Source: Opitutaceae bacterium
GTDB lineage: Bacteria > Verrucomicrobiota > Verrucomicrobiia > Opitutales > Opitutaceae
NCBI GenBank assembly: GCA_947474995.1
Contig: CANJNJ010000050.1
Location: forward strand, 1-32,919
DNA length: 32,919 nt
Reading direction: 5' to 3'
In this document: positions 1 to 6,770 of the stretch, piece by piece
Numbering within the stretch: the stretch's first letter is position 1
Layout: every line of letters starts with the position of its first letter
Program-made: the position numbers and the translations under genes
The notes under the pieces: generated by a model
Seen by the model: the letters and a program-made list of their open reading frames with translations, nothing else
What the model was told of the DNA's origin: nothing
Databases searched by the model: none

Positions 1-33
1 CGGAAAAGCGCCACCACGGAATCCAAGGTCGGA

Positions 34-771
34 CTAATCGTGACTCCAGCCGCGGTCGACCGTGAGGCATTGGCCCGTCACATCGCGGCTGTCAGCCGAC
101 GCCAGAAACGCGAAAACCGGCTCGATGGTATCCGGAGTTTGCCGGCCGGGCATCGACTGCTTTTCGTCGAGGATTCGCCGCAAGTTGTCCTGATCGGGAA
201 ACAGCCGCATCTCACCTTCAGTCTGGATCGCGCCAAGGTGAACGCAGTTGGCCCGAATCCCGTATTTCCCCAGGTCGCGCGCCAGGCCGCGCGTCAGACC
301 CACGAGGCCGCCCTTGCTGGCCAGATAGTGAGTGAGGTTCGCCATCCCGAGCCGCAGGGTAACGCTGCCAACGTTGATGATGACGCCGCCCTGCTGGCGC
401 TTCATCTGCGGAATCACGGCTTCGCAGCAGCGCCACGCGCCGTCGAGGTTCGTGTCGAGGATGCGCCGCCATTCGCTCCACGTCATTTCGTCCGCCGGCA
501 AGCGCGGGTAAATACCCGCGTTGTTGATCCAAACATCGATGCGCCCATGGCGGGCGATAATGTCGTCGACCGCGCGCTTCACTTCGTCGGTCCTGGTCAC
601 GTCCATTTTCACCGCCAACGCCGGAGCGACGGCTGCGGTGGAATTTTCGAGACTGAGTACGCCGGCCACCACGCGCGCGCCCCGCTTGAGAAAACCGCGG
701 ACGATTCCGTGGCCCACGCCCTCGCCCGCCCCGGTCACCACGCACACCAGGTCTTTCAGTTCGATTGCCAT
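34..771 (-). CDS. SDR family NAD(P)-dependent oxidoreductase
   Basis: Classical short-chain dehydrogenase/reductase of 245 residues, the usual length. The N-terminal Rossmann cofactor motif is TGAGEGVGHG (around residues 12-21), followed by NNAG and by a catalytic Ser in NVGS and Tyr/Lys in YLASK; the C-terminus ends in TVDRGWSHD. The open frame continues upstream, but ATG 771 gives the normal SDR start (MAIELKD); the upstream part would only duplicate the end of the preceding gene in another frame. The start lies 16 bp inside the M81-family gene, so translation is probably coupled. It is the last gene of a three-gene unit with a mannonate-dehydratase-like enzyme. A role in oxidising or reducing a sugar acid or keto-acid is an inference; substrate and NAD/NADP preference cannot be read from the sequence. 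Confidence 0.93.
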   Translation of the reverse strand: MAIELKDLVCVVTGAGEGVGHGIVRGFLKRGARVVAGVLSLENSTAAVAPALAVKMDVTRTDEVKRAVDDIIARHGRIDVWINNAGIYPRLPADEMTWSEWRRILDTNLDGAWRCCEAVIPQMKRQQGGVIINVGSVTLRLGMANLTHYLASKGGLVGLTRGLARDLGKYGIRANCVHLGAIQTEGEMRLFPDQDNLRRILDEKQSMPGRQTPDTIEPVFAFLASADSRDVTGQCLTVDRGWSHD

Positions 772-2231
772 AGGGTCACCGGGGTTGGCGGGTTTTCGTT
801 GAGGGGAAAGAGATTGGCGCGCCGCTCGGCGTGAAACGGCAATCCGGAAAAAACCAGCGACGAGCAGCCGGGGCCATCGAAAACCAATCCCCGTTCGCCG
901 GCCGCCTGAAACCCGGCGCGCCAGCCCGTGAAACTCTTCACCTGCACGGCCAGGGCGGTGTCGGGCGAAAGGCCGACGCACTCGAACAGCGCCGGATCCG
1001 CACCCAGCACCGGCTCACTGCTCACGACCAATCGCAATTGCCCGGAGGAGAGGACAACCGTAGGCCCCATCGAAAACTCCTGCCCGGTGTAGGCCAGCCC
1101 GCGCGCCCGGTAGCGGCCGGGTCCGTCGTAAATCACCTCGGCCGCCCACTCGACCCGCGGTTCTCCGATCTGAAAGACGCCCGACGCCTTGCCCTTGGCG
1201 TGCTGCACCGTCGCGGGATCGACGACCCACAAGAGCACCTCGCCCGGGAGTGCTGTCGCATGGGGCAGCAATTGCTTCAACGCCTCGGCGCTGCAACCCG
1301 TCGAGCCACCCGTGGTCGTGTCCCCCGAGTCGACCAGAATCCACGGCAGCGCCGGCTTTATCGCGAGCCGCGCGAGGATGAGGTTCCACGAGAGCACGCC
1401 TGTCTGCCAGTCGTGTCGCTGCGCGTACCACTCGTCCGCGAGTTCCTCCGCCAGCTGCCGCGCGAGCAGTTCGTGGGTGCCGGTAACAACAATACTCGTC
1501 CCCAACTCAGCGATATCCATCCACGGTTGAACCGGGAACACGCTGATGTCCTCAATCCCGGGCTGCGCCTCCAATTCGCGCGCCCGGGCCAAAATCCGGG
1601 CAAAGCGGCCCTCGAGGTGACTCGTGTCAGTTGGCGGAATCAAAACCGCGACTTTCGCCAGCGTGCGCGTGCGCGGGCCAGAGGTGCCGAGCACCAATCG
1701 CGCGGCCCGTTCGCCCGTGGCGACGAAATCGCAGTGCGGCATCGTCCGATAGGCGGTCACCGCGTCCGCATGGGTCAGCATCCGTTGCGTGAGGTTGGCG
1801 TGCAGGTCGAGTGACAGGACGAGGAGTTTCTTGTGTCCCAACTCTTCGCGCACCATCGCGAGCAGGTTGCCCTCGACATCGTCCTCGCCGATCGCGCAGG
1901 CCGCTCCGTGCAAGTGCAGCACCACGGCGTCAGCCGGCAAGGCGGCCTGCAACCGGGCTTTCAGCTCCGCCCGAATCGCGGCGAAACAGCCGCGACTCAT
2001 CCGGCCGGCCGGAGACCCGCACATCGCCGCAAAGACCGGCGCCGTCGCCCACCCCGCCGCCTCGAGGACCGCGAGGCTGCCACTCATCTGCGACGGCGCG
2101 GTCACGGACCACGCGCGCAGGGATTTCTCATCGCTCAACCAGGTGCCGCCACGCGTGAAAAGTTCCAGTTCCGCGGAAACGGGGTTGAAGGTGTTGCTCT
2201 CAAAAATGAACTGAGCGACGACCGCCCTCAT
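756..2231 (-). CDS. M81 family metallopeptidase / MlrC-like protein
   Basis: A 491-residue protein that opens with the typical MlrC/DUF1485 start (MRAVVAQFIFESNTFNP) and has family-like segments SLDLHANLT, MPHCDFVATGERA and DSGDTTTGGSTG, consistent with the zinc-binding N-terminal and the C-terminal domain of the M81 family. The family is named for MlrC, which acts on linearised microcystin, but most members have unknown substrates and many sit in catabolic operons. No signal peptide is visible, so it should be cytoplasmic. Its ATG overlaps the stop of the upstream mannonate-dehydratase-like gene (ATGA), and its own end overlaps the SDR start by 16 bp. The family call is firm; the substrate is unknown, and the neighbours suggest a sugar-acid derivative rather than a peptide. 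Confidence 0.9.
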   Translation of the reverse strand: MRAVVAQFIFESNTFNPVSAELELFTRGGTWLSDEKSLRAWSVTAPSQMSGSLAVLEAAGWATAPVFAAMCGSPAGRMSRGCFAAIRAELKARLQAALPADAVVLHLHGAACAIGEDDVEGNLLAMVREELGHKKLLVLSLDLHANLTQRMLTHADAVTAYRTMPHCDFVATGERAARLVLGTSGPRTRTLAKVAVLIPPTDTSHLEGRFARILARARELEAQPGIEDISVFPVQPWMDIAELGTSIVVTGTHELLARQLAEELADEWYAQRHDWQTGVLSWNLILARLAIKPALPWILVDSGDTTTGGSTGCSAEALKQLLPHATALPGEVLLWVVDPATVQHAKGKASGVFQIGEPRVEWAAEVIYDGPGRYRARGLAYTGQEFSMGPTVVLSSGQLRLVVSSEPVLGADPALFECVGLSPDTALAVQVKSFTGWRAGFQAAGERGLVFDGPGCSSLVFSGLPFHAERRANLFPLNENPPTPVTLWQSN

Positions 2232-3202
2232 GGTGCTGGCCCGGTGACCTTGCCGAAGATCGGCTCCATGATTCCCTTCAGGTAGCCGATGGCGAAAATA
2301 TTACCCTGCATGCCATAGCCGTCGTTTTCGCCCCTCTCGGTGGCGAGTTGGGGCACGTGGTCCGAGCGAATTAGTCCGCGGAAGCCAACCTCCCGATAAG
2401 CGCGAAACACCGCGGCCATGTCCGTCGGACCGTTGTCGGGAAACGTCTCGCGAAAATCGAGCGGCGTGCCCGCCACGTCGCGGCAGTGGGCGAAATGGAT
2501 GCGCGCCCCGAACCGCCGAATGGTGGCGACGAGGTCCAAACCCAGTTCGGCAAAGCAGCCCTGACAGAACGTGAGGCCATTGACCGGACTCGGCGCGAGG
2601 GCGAAGAGGCGCTCGAAATTTTCCACGCTGCGCATGATCCGGGAAAGATTCCACAGCGGTGAAAGCGGCGGATCGTCAGGGTGCATCGCGAGGTTGACCC
2701 CGGCCGCCTCCGCCGCGGGCACCACGCGCCGTAGGAAGTACTCGAGATTGTCCCACATCTGCGCGTCGGTCGTGCGACCTTCCGGGGTCAGGCGATCGTT
2801 GTCGAAGTCCGCCATCCGGAAGCTGCTCGTGTGGGCGCCGCCGCGCTCGGGGGTCGTAAGGGACGTCCGCATCACCATCGCGTCGGCCGTGATCTGCGGC
2901 ATAAAATTGTAGCAGAGTGTCCGGATACCGAGCCGGCCCATGTGATCGAGCGACCGCTGGTAGTTTTCAATCTGCTGATCGCGCCCGGGCTTGCCGAGAA
3001 CGATGAGATCGATGGGCGGACCTCCCTCCACCACTCCAATCCGCAGGCCGCAGCGCTCGACACGCTGCTGCTCAAGCCGCAGAGCCTCGAGTTCGGTGGG
3101 CATGCCCTGCATGTTGTAGTAGACGAGGTCCGCGACGCCGAGCTGCGCGATCAGGCGAAGATTTATCTCGGTGGGCGGATTGACGACGGCAGAAAGTTTC
3201 AT
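2228..3202 (-). CDS. mannonate dehydratase-like TIM-barrel protein (UxuA family)
   Basis: A 324-residue protein resembling D-mannonate dehydratase, which converts D-mannonate to 2-keto-3-deoxygluconate in uronate catabolism. UxuA-like landmarks are visible in order: LAMHPDDPP (about residue 175), TFCQGCFAEL (about 212), IHFAHCRDV (about 235) and RSDHVPQL near the C-terminus, which supply the metal-binding His/Cys/Asp set of this TIM barrel. It is shorter than the roughly 390 residues of E. coli UxuA, and RSDHVPQL replaces the usual RPDHGR, so the exact substrate may differ; a xylose-isomerase-like epimerase or dehydratase is the alternative. It is the first gene of the minus-strand operon and is joined to the M81 gene by an ATGA overlap. 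The 5' region is shared with the divergent esterase gene. Confidence 0.82.
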   Translation of the reverse strand: MKLSAVVNPPTEINLRLIAQLGVADLVYYNMQGMPTELEALRLEQQRVERCGLRIGVVEGGPPIDLIVLGKPGRDQQIENYQRSLDHMGRLGIRTLCYNFMPQITADAMVMRTSLTTPERGGAHTSSFRMADFDNDRLTPEGRTTDAQMWDNLEYFLRRVVPAAEAAGVNLAMHPDDPPLSPLWNLSRIMRSVENFERLFALAPSPVNGLTFCQGCFAELGLDLVATIRRFGARIHFAHCRDVAGTPLDFRETFPDNGPTDMAAVFRAYREVGFRGLIRSDHVPQLATERGENDGYGMQGNIFAIGYLKGIMEPIFGKVTGPAP

Positions 3203-3611
3203 GCGAGATCGAGGCAGGTCAGGGGCAAATGCGGTTCCGCCGAAAGCCTATTCGAACCGAGGGGAGGCCAAGCGAGCAGATAAGCGGCCGAAGGCCTTCA
3301 TGACGGGGCGGAAACGCACGGACGCCGGCTCAAGGGCCAAGCAGGCAAACGCACCGGCCTCTTCATTATTAGTTTTATCAAAACGGCAACTCGCCCTGAA
3401 GTGTGCATAATTTATGGCTGATCCGTTCCGGCTTAAAGGATGCCTCAGAATGCCTGTCCTTCTGAGCGCAGCGAAGATTCCCGTTGAACTTGCGTCGTTT
3501 CGCCCCGGGTGCGCCCTCCCCGCTGGACGGCCCGAGCCTGTCGCGGCACTCGGGCGCTTCGCTGGCGCGCCGAAGGACGAAAAACGAAAACTTTTTGGAC
3601 GCCTTCTTGGA
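3203..3611. other. divergent intergenic region
   Basis: This spacer lies between the minus-strand dehydratase operon and the plus-strand esterase and should hold both promoters. A possible -10 (cataat, 3405-3410) lies just before an ATG at 3414, but no convincing -35 accompanies it. The frame from ATG 3414 to 3611 is open but has many A/T third positions, unlike the strongly GC3-rich esterase body, and it contains a fragment resembling a dispersed repeat (3457-3478), so I treat it as non-coding. Confidence 0.45.
3457..3478. repeat. possible copy of a dispersed intergenic repeat
   Basis: The core ccttctgagcgcagcgaag resembles the widespread environmental-genome repeat with the pattern tctgagcgcagcgaag followed by gat. 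I recognise it from memory; only one copy is in this window, so it rests on recall and needs a genome-wide search. Confidence 0.35.
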
Positions 3612-4490
3612 ATGCTCGGCCTGGGGTCGATCCTTTGGCTACCAGGCCATGCGGCCCAGGCGGGAGATGCGCCGCTCGACGTGGTGAAAGTCTTCCTGCT
3701 GGCCGGTCAGTCCAATATGTCCGGTCGCGCGCCGTCGGTCGACTTGCCCGAGCGCTACCGGGTCCCGCCACCCAAAATCCAGTACGATTACGCGTGCAGT
3801 TTCGGCGCCGGCGACCTGATGAAACCCGAGGACGATCCCAAAGCGGGTGGCCCGCCGGAACCGCATCGCTCCCAGGGCTGGGTTGCCCTGCAAGCTGCGC
3901 CCAAACACCTGAGCACCCCGGGCGAACATTTCGGTCCCGAGATCGGCTTTGGCCACGCGCTGACCGCCCGGTGGCCAGGCCAGAACATTGCCATCATCAA
4001 GCACGGTCGCGGCGCCACTAACCTGGCCGAAGAATGGGCACCCGAGGCGACGTCGGGTCGCCAACTCTATCAGGACTTTCTCGCCCAAGTTCGGACGGCC
4101 CTCGCACGCTTCACGGCGCGCGGCATCACATTTGAGGTTTGCGCCTTGGTCTGGAGCCAGGGGGAGGCCGACTCCACGGAACGCCAGTGGGCCGAGGCGT
4201 ACGAGCGGAACCTCACCGCATTTTTTGCGCGCGTGCGGCGGGATTTGAACCTTCCGGGATTGCCCATGCTGGTCGCGCTGACCGGCGACGGTCGGAATAA
4301 TCCCCGCATGCTCTTTTCCGCGGAGGTCCGACGCGCACAACGCGCCGTCGTGGCCCGCGACCCACACGCGGCACTGGTAACGGGCGATGATCTCGCGCTG
4401 CTCGACCACACCCACTACGATGCCGCAGGTCAGCTCACGTTGGGCGAAAGACTGGCCGAGGCCTACCTGAAGCAGGCGTCGGCGAAATGA
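3612..4490 (+). CDS. secreted SASA-type esterase (sialate O-acetylesterase / DUF303 family)
   Basis: SGNH-like carbohydrate esterase of about 292 residues. After a hydrophobic export segment (MLGLGSILWLPGHAAQA), the nucleophile block VFLLAGQSNMSG contains the catalytic Ser of GQSN (residue 34). Block III-like VWSQGEAD follows, and the C-terminal DHTHYDAAG supplies the likely catalytic His. Such enzymes remove acetyl groups from sialic acids or plant polysaccharides such as xylan. The frame is open from ATG 3414, and ATG 3450 is a second candidate. I chose 3612 because the upstream 198 bp has poor coding bias, contains a repeat-like fragment, and would bury the export signal at residues 57-83. 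The weakness is that a start at 3612 leaves no basic n-region. The gene is divergent from the mannonate-dehydratase operon, which fits polysaccharide use. Confidence 0.85.
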   Translation: MLGLGSILWLPGHAAQAGDAPLDVVKVFLLAGQSNMSGRAPSVDLPERYRVPPPKIQYDYACSFGAGDLMKPEDDPKAGGPPEPHRSQGWVALQAAPKHLSTPGEHFGPEIGFGHALTARWPGQNIAIIKHGRGATNLAEEWAPEATSGRQLYQDFLAQVRTALARFTARGITFEVCALVWSQGEADSTERQWAEAYERNLTAFFARVRRDLNLPGLPMLVALTGDGRNNPRMLFSAEVRRAQRAVVARDPHAALVTGDDLALLDHTHYDAAGQLTLGERLAEAYLKQASAK

Positions 4491-4494
4491 CTTT

Positions 4495-4518
4495 GGACCC
4501 ACGCCTGGCGTCGGGTCC
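4495..4518 (+). terminator. strong hairpin just after the esterase stop
   Basis: Four bases after the TGA there is a near-perfect hairpin: ggaccc-acgcc, a one-base apex, then ggcgt-c-gggtcc, giving 11 pairs with one bulged base. No T-run follows, so it could be a processing or rho-assisted end rather than a classical intrinsic terminator. Confidence 0.4.
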
Positions 4519-4590
4519 GGTTCACGCCTTCAATTGGCCCACGCTCAGCGCGGTGCGCTTGAGGCACGGGCCTCGCGCCAAGGCTGTCCT

Positions 4591-4893
4591 TCAAACCCGA
4601 CGCGAACCGCGATTGTCCGGAGGGCGATGGGCGGAAAATTTCGCGAGAGCTGGAAAACCGACAAGGACCTTTTTCTCCTCCTCGCTCAGGGGGCCGGAGT
4701 TGGCCTCGATCTCCCGGATCAAATCCGGCATCGGCGCGGCCAGTAACCTAACCTTGCCCTCCGGCGTCAGGACAATCGCACCTGGCGAATTGCCGCCCGG
4801 ATTGTCTCTCGCAACGGTTTTCAAGATCCAGCCCAAGGCCATCATTCTTTCGATGACCGCCTGGAGGTGATTTGGTTTTTCGGGCAAGATCAC
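4591..4893 (-). CDS. small hypothetical protein, possibly a winged-helix-like fragment
   Basis: The frame runs from 4591 to 5271, but only the last 100 residues look coding. They contain an amphipathic stretch (NHLQAVIERMMALGWIL), then GAIVLTPEGKVRLLA and an acidic helix (PLSEEEKKVLVGF). The pattern of helix, 'LGWILK', then 'LTPEGK' is reminiscent of the winged-helix half of small regulators, but I do not recognise a family. The GTG at 4893 fits where the coding character begins; ATG 4845 or 4842 are alternatives. The segment encoded above 4893 is Arg/Pro/Cys-rich and looks like read-through of non-coding DNA. It converges with the esterase. It may be a real small gene or the remnant of a longer one. 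Confidence 0.5.
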   Translation of the reverse strand: MILPEKPNHLQAVIERMMALGWILKTVARDNPGGNSPGAIVLTPEGKVRLLAAPMPDLIREIEANSGPLSEEEKKVLVGFPALAKFSAHRPPDNRGSRRV

Positions 4894-5298
4894 GGATGAT
4901 GGGCGGCGCCGGTCAACGCTGGCAAGGTAACAGCGTGGCACCCACGTTTCGGGACGGCACCCCCGGGATTCGAAGGATTTCGGACGTTGTCCGCAGGCCC
5001 AGATTGTAGCCGCATGGTGGTTCGCCCATTGCCAGCGCCGGCGAAAAGCCACCCGAGGTTTTCCGTCGTTGCCGTTTGTCCCTTGGGGTGACGCGGGCCT
5101 TGAATCGTTCCGGCGTTGTTCCCGGCCTTTGGAGAGTGAGCTCTGCCGTACGAGGCAAAGCCTGAAGCACTCTGTTTCCCCGAATTTCCGGAATGCCCAC
5201 GGCAAATGCGCGGCGACAAAACGTAAAAGAATTCGACGTGGCCTACGCGTGACAGCCAGCCATCGCGCCACTGCGCGCGCGATCGAGCGTTTTGGCCA
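4894..5298. other. gene-free stretch
   Basis: About 400 bp with frames open on both strands, but compositions (Arg/Pro/Ser-rich, mixed third positions) that look non-coding. I see no RNA gene, repeat pair or terminator that I can support. It may be decayed coding DNA or a degenerate dispersed element. Confidence 0.4.
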
Positions 5299-6546
5299 CT
5301 ACCTGGCGCCGGCAAGTTGATACACTCCCCGCTCAAACGCATCGTAGACCCCGAGGGCCTTGGGGTCGGCAAAAGGATAGAACTGCATCAGAATCACCCC
5401 CGCCACCCCGCGCGTAGGGTCCCACCAGAAATACGTGTTATTGATCCCGCCCCAACTCATACTGCCGGCGGAACGCTTGCCGGCGACATGGTCCGTCGTG
5501 ATCAGGAACCCGATTCCCCACTTGTCGTGACCATCCGCGACAAAAGTGAAATCGGCACTTTGCAGCGGCAACGCGGATTGGAGGGCGCGGACGTTGACCG
5601 CGCCGATGTGATTCTGGCTCATCTGGGCCACCGCGTCCTTGGACAAAATTTTCTCTCCGTCGAGCTCGCCGCCGTTCAGCAGCATCCGCAAAAACCGGAT
5701 ATAGTCACCCGCGGTTGAATAGAGTCCGCCGCCGCCATTGTAGGTTGTCACGGGCGTGAGCGCGGGACGCGCCCGCTCCTGAAAACTCCCATTGGGGAGC
5801 CGGTCATGGACGTTGACGACCCGCGCCCACTTTTCCTCGGGGACGCTGAAGAACGTGTCCGCCATGCCGAGCGGTGCGAAAATCCTCTCTCGGAAATATT
5901 CCTCGAGCGTCCGGCCCGAGAGCTTTTCCACCAGCCGTCCGGCCCAATCGATTCCCGTCCCGTAAAGCCACTGCGTCCCCGGCTCGAAGAGCAACGGGCC
6001 GGCGGGATATTGCTCTCCTTCCTTCGGCTTGAAATCACGCAGAATCGCGCTGGTAAAAGGATAGCCGAGCCCTGACGTGTGCGTGAGCAGGTGGCGCACC
6101 GTGATGGCGGTGCGGGCCGGCCGCAGCAGGTACGCATGGGTCGCGGCATCAAAAGACTCGAAGACCATCGGATGGGCTAGCGCCGGGAAATATTTCTCCG
6201 CCGGGTCATCGAGCGCCACGCGGCCCTCCGCGACGAGTTGCATCAACGCGACCGAGGTGACCGCCTTGGTCATCGAGGCGATCCGGAAAATCGCATCCAT
6301 GGTCAAGGCGCGACTTCCCTGGCTTTCCGCGAGACCCGCGGCGCCCTGATAGATCACGCCGTGCCGATCGGCCGCCATGGCGAGCACGCCGGGAACGTCG
6401 CGCCGCTCGACCGCTGCGCGCAAACCCTCGTCAATCGCCGCTCGACCCGGCGCCGCGGCGCCGCGGGCAAACGAGCCGACCATCTGGACCGCCAGGCCAA
6501 GGGCGACGACGGAGAGCCGCGCGCGACCAGAATAGAGCAATTTCAT
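5299..6546 (-). CDS. serine hydrolase, beta-lactamase class C / CubicO family
   Basis: A 415-residue penicillin-binding-protein-like hydrolase. A basic n-region and hydrophobic core (residues 1-31, ending in GSFARGAAA) look like a Sec signal, so it should be periplasmic or secreted. The catalytic SxxK is SMTK at residues 91-94, in the context FRIASMTKAVTS. HLLTHTSGLGYPF and QWLYGTGIDWAGRLVEKLSG follow, the latter placing the second-motif Tyr in a YGT variant of the usual YxN. The C-terminal SMSWGGINNTYFWWDP replaces the K/H-T-G strand motif. Length and layout match the Beta-lactamase family of esterases and peptidases; true beta-lactamase activity is unlikely. It is monocistronic, with a repeat-containing spacer upstream. 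The substrate is unknown. Confidence 0.92.
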   Translation of the reverse strand: MKLLYSGRARLSVVALGLAVQMVGSFARGAAAPGRAAIDEGLRAAVERRDVPGVLAMAADRHGVIYQGAAGLAESQGSRALTMDAIFRIASMTKAVTSVALMQLVAEGRVALDDPAEKYFPALAHPMVFESFDAATHAYLLRPARTAITVRHLLTHTSGLGYPFTSAILRDFKPKEGEQYPAGPLLFEPGTQWLYGTGIDWAGRLVEKLSGRTLEEYFRERIFAPLGMADTFFSVPEEKWARVVNVHDRLPNGSFQERARPALTPVTTYNGGGGLYSTAGDYIRFLRMLLNGGELDGEKILSKDAVAQMSQNHIGAVNVRALQSALPLQSADFTFVADGHDKWGIGFLITTDHVAGKRSAGSMSWGGINNTYFWWDPTRGVAGVILMQFYPFADPKALGVYDAFERGVYQLAGAR

Positions 6547-6636
6547 GAAGTGAGAAGCACCCTGGACAAATCGCCTCGTACATCAATCGCCGCGTCAGGC
6601 AAAGCTCTCTTTCCAAACAATGGCTCCCAACCAGCT

Positions 6637-6717
6637 CACACGGAGTCGCAGAGGACGCGGAGCGGGAGACCAAATCCATTGGATTGCTTTTCTCCGCGGT
6701 CTCCGCGGCTCCGCGTG
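6637..6717. repeat. palindromic dispersed repeat (cgcagaggacgcgg type)
   Basis: Two imperfect inverted arms of about 27 bp (beginning cacacggagtcgcagagg at 6637; ending ccgcggctccgcgtg at 6717) enclose a 13-bp palindrome aatccattggatt (6673-6685), so the whole element folds as a long hairpin with a nested tip. The arm sequence is the 'gcagaggcgcggag' kind seen again near 32785-32888. It lies in the 224-bp spacer upstream of the serine hydrolase and downstream of the kelch-dehydrogenase gene. Confidence 0.65.
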
Positions 6718-6770
6718 AACTCTTTCGTCACCGAGCGAATTGCGGACGGCGCGGAGAACCGTCCCGACCC

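Noticed and set aside
5299-6546. Antibiotic-resistance beta-lactamase
   Set aside because: The SMTK motif fits the CubicO/esterase branch; the YxN and KTG positions are variant, so a resistance role is not supported.
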